Shown here one piece after another: positions 1 to 10,749 of a stretch of 64,000 nucleotides of DNA; within the stretch, counting starts at the first letter, position 1, and the number at the start of each line of letters is the position of its first letter. The notes under the pieces are model-generated. The model was not told where the DNA came from, ran no database searches, and saw only the letters and a list, made by a program, of their open reading frames with translations. Made by a program: the position numbers and the translations under genes. This stretch comes from Liriodendron chinense (taxonomy: Eukaryota; Streptophyta; Magnoliopsida; Magnoliales; Magnoliaceae). The stretch covers positions 7,439,966 through 7,503,965 of the forward strand of contig ML058433.1 of NCBI GenBank assembly GCA_003013855.2. Reading direction: 5' to 3'.

Positions 1-1130
1 AGACCGGTCGTGTGACCGGTCATCCAGGAGCTCAGACCGGTCGTGCGACCGGTCGTTTGCGTAACAGTGCGTGTTTTACAAGTTTCGATTTCTCTGCGCA
101 CTGCGTATCCTTACGCAATTTCTAGATGATTCTAACGCAACAGAGCTTCCCCACTATAAAAGGACACCTAAGGATCCTTCCTAAGGCATCTTAAAAGGGA
201 TTGAGCATAGTGGGAGACGGCAGAAGTCGATATCGGAGTTCTACAACTCCTCCTAGTTTGCTTTTTAGTTTTATGCTTTGTTTAGTTATTTTCATGTTTC
301 CTTGGATCATGAACGGCTAAACCTCTTAGCTAGGGCTAAGAGGTGAAGCTTGTAGTGAATCTAAGATGTTTCAATTCGTTTGATTTGGTTTCAAGTTGGG
401 TTTCTATTGAAGAACAATGGTTTGAAGTTTAAATAACGTTTTAAGTAGTTTTTTCTTAATCTTATGATGACTCATGGATGTTTGGAAGAATTGCTTGAGT
501 TCTTAAGTATTTTGAGCTAGTCTAGACCTATATGATCCGAGGAATTGGAATACGCTCTAAAACTATGATCCTCATGTGGGAGCTTCTTACCAAAGGTCTA
601 TTTTCTGAAATTTCTGGATTATGTAAGATTGTGTATGTGCTTTGGATCGAGTTCAAATCATGATCTAGTTTTATCTTGTGATGGGATTTAATGGTGGTCA
701 TGATTGTGATCTTAACCTATTGGAATTGGGACTGACCTGTACAATTGAGTATGCTCATGTTCTAGCTTGCATTGAGTGAATCATATACATGAATCATACA
801 TATGACAGATTGTTTGGTTTAACTGCTCTATCATCCGACTAGATAGAACTTAATTTCGATTCTAGTTGAGAAAGTAAGAAACCACAGCAAATTGAGCATT
901 AAGGATTGCTACAAGTGGATCCTTGAACCCCTAGTGCCTTTTATTAATTATTTACTTTCAGTTTAGTTCAAAGTTACTATTTACATCAATCTTCTCCAAA
1001 TATGTTTGTTAGCCCTTCAGTAGAACTATTGGAAGTGTTTTGTGGATTCCTACATAAGTCCTTGTGAATCGACCTCAGTCTTACTGAGATTATTACTACA
1101 TCGCAACCGTACACTTGGGGAAGCGAACAG
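1..1130 (+). repeat. LTR 3' portion of an Athila-like Gypsy element
   Basis: A TATA box (ctataaaagg, 153-162) lies about 100 bp after a GC-rich palindrome array. The segment ends with a hallmark LTR end: cctcagtcttactgag, attattactacatcgc, acacttgggg. The last 350 bp resemble 7084-7565 (shared gactgacctgtacaatt-like, gtttaactgctctat and tagttgag blocks). The LTR end abuts a Copia gag fragment, so its own internal region is missing. The left end lies outside the window, and the family assignment is from memory of such LTR ends. Confidence 0.6.
5..55 (+). promoter_or_regulatory. Palindromic ACCGGTCG array in LTR U3
   Basis: Repeated accggtcgtgygaccggtc units, each its own near inverted complement, sit upstream of the TATA box at 153-162. 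Position in an LTR U3 suggests an enhancer-like protein-binding array; that is inference. The array may begin before the window. Confidence 0.45.
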
Positions 1131-1431
1131 TAGCCGTGACAAGAAGGACAAGAAGGGTGATAAACATAAAGGGAAATCATCCAAACCTTCATCCGTCCGC
1201 TGTTACGGTTGCGGTCAACATGGCCATATTGCCCCGGATTGTTCGAAAACGCCTAAACCGAAAGGTAAAAAGGCTATGGTAGCCACGTGGGATGATACGG
1301 AGGAGTCAAACTTTGAATCTAACGACTCTAATAGTGGTGAGAGCCAAGACATAATAAGAGCTCTCATGGCTTCCACCACTACCTCTCTTCCCCCTAATCT
1401 AAGAGAGGATCCTGACCACTTTTCCTTCTAG
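1129..1431 (+). pseudogene. Copia (SIRE-like) gag C-terminal fragment with CCHC zinc knuckle
   Basis: The frame carries a lysine-rich stretch (RDKKDKKGDKHKG), then the zinc knuckle CYGCGQHGHIAPDC (CX2CX4HX4C intact), then KGKKAMVATWDDTEES and an acidic, serine-rich tail. This arrangement is typical of nucleic-acid-binding Gag of plant SIRE/Maximus Copia elements. The N-terminal Gag is replaced by the LTR end at about 1130, and no protease, integrase or RT follows before the 3' LTR at 2250, so at least 4 kb of a normal internal region has been lost. Confidence 0.7.
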
Positions 1432-2249
1432 GAAAAGAAGGAGTTCCCCAACCCCTCACCTCATACTACATTCTATGAGCGTGTTGTGGAAATTAGTTAC
1501 CCTTAGACTAATCAACTACTAAACATAGTTAGAGAGGGTAGCTAGAAAGGCATCGATAGGTATATTTGAGGATTTCAGCCTCATTTCTCTGTGTATGGGC
1601 AAATCAGAGGATTCAAGCCTCATTAGCCCAAATTTTGATGATTTACCTTGCTTTTAATTGATATTTGCCTGCTAGATTATCACCATGCTTAGATTAGCTA
1701 ATCTTGTTGAATTTCATGCTTAATTACATGTTAATCTTTGCTTTTTATTGGTCTTGATATACCAATTGGGGTGGTTGGTTGATGGGCTATAAGCCCTTGA
1801 GCTTTAATGCTTACTGTATATCATAGATGACCAATTTTGCATGATTAACTATGCTTAGAATAGTACATGTTCTTATTAATCATGTTCCCATGCGTGCTCC
1901 ATGTTTTATATATTCATGCACCATATACTCTCGCTAGCTAGCATGTGCTTATAGTTAAAACTGTGACATACTATCTACTCTTACCTTAACCTTAATGATA
2001 TATCATTCAGGGAGAGAGAATAGTTTGTCAATTGCTAACAAAAAGGGGGAGAAAGTTCAAGTCCCACCAAAACTAGCTTGCTATGTTTTGTGATTCAGGG
2101 ATTGACAGGTTATGGGGGAGCATTCAAGAAGAGCTTGCTTAGTTACATGTCATAATGTTTCGAGTTGTAAAATTTATTTGAATTATGACATGTAATGTAT
2201 TTTGTTTTGGTAGGATAGGTTTTTTTAAGTAATTGACAAAGGGGGAGAT
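1432..2249 (+). repeat. Copia 3' untranslated region with polypurine tract
   Basis: This AT-rich non-coding stretch runs from the gag remnant to the 3' LTR. It contains a first purine tract near 2041 (aaaaagggggagaaag) and ends with aaagggggagatt at 2238-2250, which is the expected polypurine tract immediately before an LTR beginning TGTTAG. Confidence 0.6.
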
Positions 2250-2582
2250 TGTTAGTGCACTTTTCTGTGGCATACTAGTGCACCTTATTTGTCAATTACT
2301 TAGGTCAGTGAGTCTAGTGTCGGTTGAGCTTAATGAAGACGAAGACCAAAGACTCAAGACCGACCGGCTGCATCAAGAAAGAAAAAACAGGTAAAAGTGA
2401 TGCCTTGGTGAGCCCGAACCTAGTACATACCCAAAACCTATTAACCTTTAGATGACCATGACCCAATAGGCATACCCTTAGTCATCTTAGATTGGACCTA
2501 GGTATCCCAAAAGACCACCAAAAGAATGGCCAAAGAGGTTGCATGTTCTGCTGAAAAATAGAAAATGCAGCAGAAATTCATG

Positions 2583-2937
2583 CCAGGCCGGGCGCCCGAC
2601 CCAGTGTCCACCAGGCGCTGGACCCAGAGGTGAATCCATCCAAGTGAGTTGGCTTAAGTCCAGAGGGTCTCCGGGCGCCCAACCAAAAACCTATCCGGGT
2701 GCCCAACCAGTGCACAAAACGTCCAGTAGCATATGACCCAGTCTGGAATCAATTCCGGGAGCCCGACCAAAGTGTGCACCGAGCGCCCGACCAGTGAAAG
2801 ATAGGCCATCGGGCGCCCGACCAAGACTTGTCTGGGCGCTCGGCCAGCTCAAAAAATAGTCCAGTGTTTAAATTTCTTTTATGGACTGGATTCCGGGCGC
2901 CTGACCCAAGTTGACCGGGCGCCCGACCCTACGCGAA
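2583..2937 (+). promoter_or_regulatory. GGGCGCCCGA palindrome array upstream of TATA
   Basis: About eight copies of a gggcgcccgacc-like palindrome, some degenerate, are spread over 350 bp and end 31 bp before the TATA box at 2968. The same core appears in the U3 of the chromovirus LTRs at 51520-51660 and 57405-57530. It is probably a transcription-factor array of the LTR promoter (inference). Confidence 0.5.
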
Positions 2938-4247
2938 TCTTCCCATTATTTGACAGTTGGAGGAAACTTTATAAAAGCGGGGGATTCGATTTTAGGGTCA
3001 AGAGAGGGGATTGTGAGGAGATAGAAGCCACCATTGCTAGAGACCATCAGAGGCTCTATCCCAAACCCAAAGCAAGTCATTCTCCTTGTGTTTTCATCAC
3101 AAGCTTGGGCCATTCAATGACATCTTGAGAATGAACTTGTTCCCTCTTGATTCCTAGGGTTTGGACACCTTGATGATAGTTAAATCCCTTGTCTAAACAC
3201 TACCTACGAGTCCAAATAGGTGTACTCCTCTAGGAAACCTATTTCCTACAATTTGTAGAGGATTCACCATTCCCTAGCACCTTGGGCATCTCCAATGGAG
3301 CATCACATGCAAGGTAGCTGATCTTGGAGCTGAAGCCTTGACAAAGCAGCCAGCGTCAAAGATCGGGGGAGCACAAGGGTAGCTGATTCAAGCATGGGAG
3401 AGCAAGAAGAAGCAACCCAAAGCGGTGCTACAAATGGGCTCAATCCAACAAGTAGGGTTGTCTTGTTAAGAGTCCATCCACTCAATTTCCTGTGGGAGTT
3501 GAGTATAGAGTTTGTTTGACAAACTCGAACTAGGGTCGTTAGCCGATCCTTGGCTTGTTAGTCGGCCTAAAATGCAGGGACGTTAGACGTTCCTTGGCCT
3601 GTTTGTCGGCCTAAAGACTAGGGGCTATTAGGCACCCCTTGGCTCGTTTGCCGGGCCTAAATTCAGGGACGTTAGCTGTTCCTTGGCACGTTTGTCGGGC
3701 CTAAACAAAGTCTACAAGGGGGAGCCACCAACACGGGTGCCAACGTGTAGGTTGGGAGGAACCTATAAACTTTCCGGTTTGGTGGATCCAAGTTAAAACA
3801 CCTTGGTTGGGAGAAACCAGATTTAAATTCCCCAATGAATGCCGGTGTGCTCAAAGGGGTTGAGTACTTGAACCGGGAGTGGAGTAGACAAGTAGTCGAA
3901 CCACTATACATCCTTGTGTTTGTGATTGTTCTTGAGCACATTTCTCTTTATGCATTGCGTTTAACTTGTTAATTATGAATGCTTAGTTAGGAATGTATGC
4001 TAGGCACTTGATAGGCACATCCACACACACATGAGTACTTTCACTCCTCATGTAGACTTGAGCTTTTGTTGATCCATCCTCAATAGTCTACATGTATTTA
4101 TTAGACTAGGTTGTTAATTGCATTTATCATTTGCTAGTCTTTTGATCGGACCCATTTAGGCTTGAAAGCTGAAGTGTTAATCGCTTACGTAGTTTAATTT
4201 GCTAAATTTGTCAAGTAGACGAAAAGATTTTAAAAAGGTCCTAATCA

Positions 4248-4267
4248 CCCCCCCCCCCCCCCCCCCC
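4248..4267 (+). repeat. Poly-C tract
   Basis: Twenty consecutive C follow cctaatca at the end of the Copia LTR. Such U5-end LTR sequences usually carry a shorter C run, so this looks like an expansion. Confidence 0.8.
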
Positions 4268-4299
4268 GGCTTGGGACTTAGCCATAATTCTAGTTGCTC

Positions 4300-5434
4300 C
4301 TTAAGCTTCCGCACGTGTGTGCTTAGGGTGTCGTTTTAGACCACCAGACGCAATTTCAACATCATGGTGGCAGTAGGAAGGTTTCAACGAACTGGTCACT
4401 GTCCCCACCGTTTTCTTTGGTAGGCTCCTCTTGAGATTTGGATATGTCTTATTCTTAAGATCATGCCCTAAAATGATCTCCCCAAATGGATGGACGGTGT
4501 GGATATAACACATACAACACGGTGGGGCCCATAGAAGTTGTTGATGACACTTTAGTAGCGAGATAACTACTCAACAAGTCCGCTGGTCACTCCCAGCGTC
4601 AGAGACGCTGAGAGCCTTCTTTTTCTGTTTTCTTTTTTTTTTATTTTTTTTTTCTTGGTTTTCTTCAAGTGGGGCCCACATGGGTATAATCCACTCCATT
4701 CATAGGATTCTTCAGCTCATGGGGGACCCAAGGAGCCCTATATTGGTTATGTGATACGGCCCACAGACATCAAGGTGGGCCAAGAAATTCACAGCAGTAT
4801 ACATCATTCTCCCCCACTGTTTCATGTTATGCGGTCCGCTTAAGATTTGGATTTGTTTCATTTTTGGTATACAACCCTAAAATGGACTGGAGAAATAGAT
4901 GGACGGTGTGGATTCAACGCAATTATCAAGGTGGGTCCCACGAGTGGGGACCCCACTCGTGCGTCCAACGTCCCTGACGCTGGACAGTTCCAGCGTCTCT
5001 AACGCTGTGAACGTCCAGCGTTGGACTTCTTTTTTTCGTTGTTTTTTTTTTTTTATATCAAGTGGGGCCCACTTGGGGACGATCCACTCCATTCATCAGA
5101 TTCTCCAACTCATGGGGAACCCTTAGAGCCCTATATTGGGCAAGTGATTTGGTCTAGAAACATCAAGGTGGGCCAAAGAAGTTTCGACAGTGGACATCAT
5201 TATCTCCACTATTTTCTATGGTGTGGTCCACCTGAGATCTGGATTTGCTTCATTTTTGGTGTCCGGTCCTAAAATGGACTGGAGAAACAGCTGGACGACG
5301 AGGATTGAACACAAGCCTCAAGGTGGGTCCCACGAGTGGGCCCCATGGTCAATGCCCAAACAGGGCTTCCGCCCATGCGCTGCTGGGCAGCAGCGTTCTC
5401 TGGACGCTGCCTATCCAGCGGCCTGCTTGCATTG

Positions 5435-5506
<72 letters not shown>

Positions 5507-5750
5507 TGTTGTGCCTTGACTAGTGGGGTCCACACGTTCAGGATCCACTCTGTTCATCAGCTGGGCCATCTCATGGTGGGCCTAAATAGCTTTGGATCAA
5601 GATAATCCTTGTATTTTTCCTTCATCCAGATCTTTGTGTTTTAAAGAATGGGAAAAAAATGGAAAATAAGCATCATGGTGGGCCACACAAGGTGGTCCAC
5701 ACTGTGGCAGTGTGCGGGGTACGCTGTCCCACAGCATGGCCCACTTGTGG
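4300..5750. repeat. Cluster of GTGGGGCCCAC foldback repeats
   Basis: Several related modules carry inverted arms: one end reads gtggggcccac then atccactccattcat, the other gatggacggtgtggat then aggtgggtcccac. Modules at about 4660-4950 and 5060-5345 are near duplicates in the same order and orientation. Partial modules lie at 4330-4540 and 5520-5740. Edges near 4590 and 4980-5030 carry cagcgtcnnngacgctg inverted motifs. No coding capacity is seen, so these are non-autonomous foldback elements (MITE-like). ORFs reading through them have no known domain. Confidence 0.6.
5436..5502. repeat. (TA)33 microsatellite
   Basis: Perfect TA dinucleotide repeat of about 67 bp between two foldback modules. 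It creates overlapping IYIYIY reading frames on both strands that are not genes. Confidence 0.95.
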
Positions 5751-5989
5751 GCCCAAAATTGAAAGGCAAACAAGGAAAGAGGAGTTGATGTTCCCCCTTG
5801 CACTCACAATGATGGTTGGACGGTTGGATGGGGTTGGATTGACGATCGGACGGTCCGGATGGTGATCGGGGTCCTCCAAGCTAGGTTCCTCCCTTAATCT
5901 CCTCTACTTCTCACACAACTCCCTCTAATCTCTCTTTTCTTTCTTCTAATCTCACTCAAACCTCTCCCCGATTCCTCTCAAATCTTTTT

Positions 5990-5994
<5 letters not shown>

Positions 5995-6032
<38 letters not shown>
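5995..6032. repeat. (CT)19 microsatellite
   Basis: Perfect CT repeat inside a pyrimidine-rich stretch (5890-6032), upstream of the LTR-like segment ending at 6525. Confidence 0.9.
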
Positions 6033-6036
<4 letters not shown>

Positions 6037-6249
6037 TAAAAAAAATGAGAAAGGCCATACGTATGGAGCCTTATTATTGTAGAGAAATCAGGACATGAAG
6101 GGAATTTTAAGAAAGGAGGGGGTAGGATGGTATGGGAGGTATGGGCTTGTGTTAACTTGTAGTGAGAGAGGGATGTGGTGGGTATGGTGTGTGTAGACTA
6201 GGGTGATGAGAGGGGTATGGATGAGGGTGAGGGTGATTGATTTGACTTT

Positions 6250-6525
6250 TCTTAAGATTTGTGCAAGTGGGGCCCGCGCCACACGTGCGTTGCGCGACCT
6301 GCCTCGGATTGCGTAAATGATCACAACTTTCACATCGGGTATCGCAATGGGGCGTGCCGCGGGGTGTTGGAATCTCAGCGCCTACGCGGTCGCCGGGGTA
6401 TAGGTCTTGGGTCGATGCGGTACTAAAATAGGGTTGCGATCAAGGCTCGCTAATATGGTCCATCTGGGACATACCGATACCGGAAACTAAGCATATAAAG
6501 GGCAATTCAGGGTATGGGTCTTACA
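6250..6525 (-). repeat. LTR-like fragment beginning TGTAAGACCC
   Basis: On the minus strand the segment begins TGTAAGACCCATACCC and carries a ctttatatgc TATA-like box 30 bp in, as a Gypsy LTR start would. It directly abuts the end of the Gypsy gag frame at 6526. The far end was not determined, and the call rests on the TGTAA start and the context only. Confidence 0.35.
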
Positions 6526-6950
6526 GAAAATGCTCTAAATGTTTCTTTCCTGGTTGTTTCTGGTGATTTCATATTGATCACCTCTTGGTTGATCAACCCT
6601 TGTATTCTTCCCTTTAGACTGAAACAGTCCTCTGTCTTATGACTCAGACATCGATGGTATTTGCAATACCGGGGATGATTTACTCTCCCAACTTTGTGTG
6701 GACGAACTGGTTCTGTTAAGTGGAGTATACCCTCTTCCACTAGCTGTTCCATAATAGGGACCAGATCAGCCATATCGAATGTGTACGGACCATTTGCCCT
6801 TTGTCTTTCGACTATCGTTATTCCTCGAGAAACGTACGGCCTTTTGCCTTTATCTTGGGTAAGCACTGTTTTCATGTTTGGCTTAGATTCTATGACTAGC
6901 CGCTTCCTATCTCTTAAGTCTTTGCCCTTGTTCACATGTCCTTTTGGCAC
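6507..6950 (-). pseudogene. Gypsy gag fragment with CX3HX..HTEDC-type knuckle
   Basis: A 147-codon open frame holds VRPHKVGRVNHPRYCKYHR followed by SHKTEDC and FSLKGRIQGLI. This resembles the degenerate zinc-binding segment and following helix of plant Gypsy Gag of the Tat/Athila group. The frame is cut on the upstream side at about 6950 by an oppositely oriented RT scrap and on the other side by the LTR-like end at 6525. Confidence 0.55.
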
Positions 6951-7083
6951 TTTCGCCTACCGGAGGATGCCATTTGGATTGTGTAATGCCCTTATTACTT
7001 TTCAGCATTGTATGTTGAGTATTTTCTCTAATATGGTGAGGAAATTTCTCGAAGTCTTCATGGATGACTTGGTTCTATTTTAA
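6946..7083 (+). pseudogene. Athila-like Gypsy reverse transcriptase scrap
   Basis: About 45 codons read FAYRRMPFGLCNA, TFQHCMLSIFSNM and EVFMDDLVLF, matching RT motifs around the catalytic box of Athila-type Gypsy elements (MPFGLCNAP, FMDD-like). It stops just at the start of the LTR-end segment at 7084. Domain order and flanks show a rearranged chimera, not a functional gene. Confidence 0.7.
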
Positions 7084-7565
7084 TCTGGTGACAGGATTAA
7101 AGGAAGGCTATAATTATGATCTTACATGTTTTGAGAGAGGATTGTCCTGTATAATTCAAGAAATTGGATTCTTTTCACCAAATACCTACGCTTCAAGTGT
7201 GAACTATATCAATGAATGTCTATCCATGTCAGATTATTATGATTTAACCGCTCCATATTCCGGTTAGATAGAATGATATTCTAATTCCAGTTGAGTTATA
7301 ATAAACCTAATAAATCAATCCATTAAGAATAGCTATAATGGATCCTTAGTGCTCTAGTGCTTTAGTTTATTTGATTTACCTCCTAAAATTCACTTCTTAA
7401 TACAATTCACTCAATTCCAATATTCAGATTAGTTCTTAATTCAATTACAATTCTAAGTTATTTTAAAACAATCCTGTGAATACCTACAATCGATCCCTGA
7501 GGACGATCTCAATCTTACCGAATTATTACTACAGCGCAGCCTTATACTTGGGGTTGCCAACACAC
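7084..7565 (+). repeat. Second Athila-like LTR end
   Basis: This segment is a diverged relative of 700-1130. It shares the gattgtcctgtataatt, gatttaaccgctccat and ccagttgag blocks and the terminal array cgatctcaatcttaccg, attattactacagcgcagcc, acttgggg. It follows an RT scrap of the same lineage, so the piece is probably a partly deleted 3' end. Confidence 0.6.
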
Positions 7566-9098
7566 ATTTCCTTATAATTTGGTAGTCTGTTATGCCTCAC
7601 CATAAATGTATTAGTCCTTGGAAATCTTCATAATGCAACAATCTCGACCTTTCAATTTCGGTCTACTGATGGATGGTTAGGAAGAAAAATTCAACTACAG
7701 TTCACAATCAACTAAGAAAGTTACCAACATCGGCTGTTGTGATCATCTTCCAACTGTGGGAGATTTTGGGCCACTCTCTATCCACGGTGGTGTCAATAGA
7801 CCAATGGTCTGGATTACTGGCCATTCGGCCCTATTTCCTAGAACCACTAACCCGGGCATGCTTCACAGAAGATGCGGGCTTCCCAACATCATCCTAATTA
7901 TAGAGGATTATGCACTAGTTTCAGACAGTGGGGAACCACACATCCGAGAATACTAACAATTCCTACAGTCGACACCAACTCCGGGGAGTTTCAACATAAG
8001 GTCACGGGTTAAGAGTACCCATTCTAGTATAAAAAAGCCAACGGTGGTGTGAGCGCATGGGGTGTGTGAGAGGGGTGTTAACTAGTCATGACATTAGTCA
8101 ATGTTCCAAACCGTTTATACGATGGGCCTAACCGTGTTTTCAGGACAGCAGAAATCTCCCCCACTGGAATTCTTCCATGGATTGAAGAACTATTTTCCTT
8201 TGAAAATGGAAAGCTTCTAAAACGCCTCTGTTAGAAACTTGCACATTCCTAAGGTTTTTGAGTCAGCCTCCCTCAACAGCTCACCCAACCAAATTATCAG
8301 CGATTAGGATCATGGAACCATAGGGGTTGATGAAAATAGGTAATAGGGAAACATTTGCAAGGAACACTCCATTGATCCACGGTTTTGACATTATTTTAGC
8401 AAAAAGAGATAATCTAAGCCCACGTATGTAGAGCCCTGCCCATCTACACGCAAGCACACATGCCAATTGCAAGATCCATGGTTTCACAAGGTGGGCCTCA
8501 CTTATTATATCTTTAGTCAATGGCAACGATATACAGAACAACTAAACGGCTAATACAAGATTTGTTTTGTACAGTGACCCACCAGAGAAGTCAAAACGGT
8601 CTGGTTTTTTAGTCCACAAAATCTAAAAAGTAGCCCACCTGACAGAAAGCTCGAAACTTATGTGGTACACGTGTGCTTGTGTACCACATAACCTCAGAAC
8701 TTACACGTGTACATCAACTTGTGCACTTGTGTAGATGGGGCATAGCAAATCCATTTAGATCTACCTCACGACCAATTCTACCAGCAACACAGCGAAGAAG
8801 AAAAGATGATTTTGGAACGCTGTTTTCCAACCAAGCAGCATGCCCCCAAACTAGCATCTCATTTACAACCGAGTGACATATAGTTGTCCACATCTGTAGT
8901 AATATCTCTTTTTCAATCAGTCAATTTCCTACCTATTATCTCATGGTCTCCAAATAAATAAAATGTAGGCCCACGATGAATTTTCATGAGTACTCTATAA
9001 CAGAAAACAAAATTCTGGTGTTACCATTCCCAACACAAAATAGAGGTGGCAAGGATGGAAAAAGACCGTCATTCTAAGTAACTGGACGTGTGGCCCCC
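7566..9098. other. Region downstream of OST1, no gene recognised
   Basis: No conserved frame or transposon domain is evident. The part near 9098 must include the OST1 3' UTR on the minus strand. At 8661-8700 there is a short inverted repeat, tgtggtacacgtg and gtgtaccaca. Short ORFs here have no recognisable similarity. Confidence 0.5.
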
Positions 9099-9290
9099 TC
9101 AGATCTCGTCAATGGTGTCAAGAAGATCATCAACCTCATGTCGTAAGGCTGTGAGTTTCTGCTGGTGGGAAGCGACACGGTTCTCTATCTCCCGTCCACC
9201 AGATTTCTTCTCGTAGCATTCAACCACTGTCGAGTGCTTCAGCATAAGCCTCTCTTGCATCTCTCTCTCCTTCGCGACCAGCTCCTCCAC
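9099..9290 (-). CDS. OST1A: OST1 last exon, C-terminus
   Basis: This exon encodes the last 63 residues, beginning with valine GTG after the acceptor ctataatag and ending DDLLDTIDEI then TGA. The sequence is rich in E, K and heptad-like leucines, as expected for the cytosolic tail of ribophorin I. It is an internal valine here, not an alternative start. No clear polyadenylation signal was identified downstream on the minus strand. Confidence 0.93.
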   Translation of the reverse strand: MEELVAKEREMQERLMLKHSTVVECYEKKSGGREIENRVASHQQKLTALRHEVDDLLDTIDEI

Positions 9291-10318
9291 CTATTATAGC
9301 CACAAAAAATAAGTAAAAAAAAAAAAAAACACATGAACAGTTATTTAGAAGGCTACATGCATGCATTAACATCCTCAAAGACAGACAAGAAAAGGGGGGA
9401 CAAGAAAGGGGGAAGGTGAACTGCTGCAGCCCCTATCAGGGCAAATGAGGAAAAAATTTCAGTGCATGCATTCTTGAGGGCATTATAGTCATTTACATGG
9501 CTTTCATAATATTGCCATTTAGAATAATGACTATATAATTAGGTTTAGGATCACATGTTGTCCAGTGCAACTTGAGATATGGTATCAAGTATCAACCGAG
9601 TGGTGCACTTTGGTGATTGATCCAGACTGTCCATTAGTGGACCACCTCTGGATGAGTAACAGCGCAAAAGTTATATGAATTGGAAGTCCAACACCCATTT
9701 TCAGTTGTCTAAACATTTGCCAATCTTATTAGGAAGAAGGTTGATATCACTTACTAAATGGTATTGGACACTGAATCCAGCTGCTTGTGAATATTGAATA
9801 ATAACTTTCTTTCTTTATTTATTTTTTTAAGAACAACAAAGAATTGCTGAGGAAGGAAGAGATATGAGGAGAACAATTGACCAATTGGGAAACTGTTGTC
9901 AACAAGTGATGCTCATGTCACCCATCTCTAGCATGAAAATCAGCAACCTCATCACCTCTCTGAGAACACGAGGATGAGATATGTTTTGGAACACAAAATC
10001 TTCACCTCCTCGATGAATGACGCAATTCTCTGCAGCTCCTTCCAAGGAGTCCCCTTTCCTCAGTCAAGGGTCTAGAGAAGAAAGGTGATAGAAGAACAAC
10101 ATTTTGTTTGGATCTTTAACCTCCGCTTCAAATATCAAACGTCTGGAAAAGGTCTTGACAAAGTCCAGTCAGTTTGAATCTTGAATGTCTGCTGGATCAG
10201 AGAAAATTGTTTTACTTTTATTGATTGCCAACCAGAGCAAAACATTTCAATCTCCTTTATCTTCTCATAGAAGATCCCTAGTGGAGGTATTCCGGAATTC
10301 TTTTTGAAGTAAGGTCTT

Positions 10319-10360
<42 letters not shown>

Positions 10361-10708
10361 ACTAAGGCCCACTGGATTAAAGAGGCAGGTGAAAGATCTT
10401 GTAAACACTCTCCATTAGTGAAATCACATGATCAAAAGATCTTTTGTATGGTTGTTCCTTTCCTTCCAAATGTGCCATAACAAAGCAAACAAAAACACTT
10501 TCCACACCATATCTTTCAACCACTAATCAACTGACTAATCATACCGAATTGGATCAAAAGGAGTAAAAAAAGATTGCCAGCTGGCTTCTCTTCTTGCCAA
10601 CACATGAAACCAATGTTTGGAAAAACCGGGTGGTACTTCCGATGAATATAAAGAATTTCATTATGGCTCCATGAGAAAGGCCTCAACACCCAGCAGAATT
10701 TCCTCACA

Positions 10709-10749
<41 letters not shown>

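Larger units (their letters stand above)
2250..4267 (+). repeat. 3' LTR of the SIRE-like Copia element
   Basis: The LTR starts TGTTAGTGCAC directly after a polypurine tract. It contains a GGGCGCCCGA array, a TATA box (tttataaaag, 2968-2977), repeated ggacgttag...ttggc units at 3530-3700, and a U5-like end cctaatcaccc that runs into a 20-base C tract. A length near 2 kb is unusual but does occur in SIRE-type elements. The exact 3' end is not fixed because foldback repeats follow. Confidence 0.55.

Noticed and set aside
5190..5605. Overlapping ORFs with long IYIYIY stretches on both strands
   Set aside because: They are translations of the (TA)33 microsatellite with flanking foldback repeats.
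6694..7083. 129-codon plus-strand ORF as a single gene
   Set aside because: Its first half is the complement of a gag frame; only the last 45 codons are RT-like, so it is a chance fusion.
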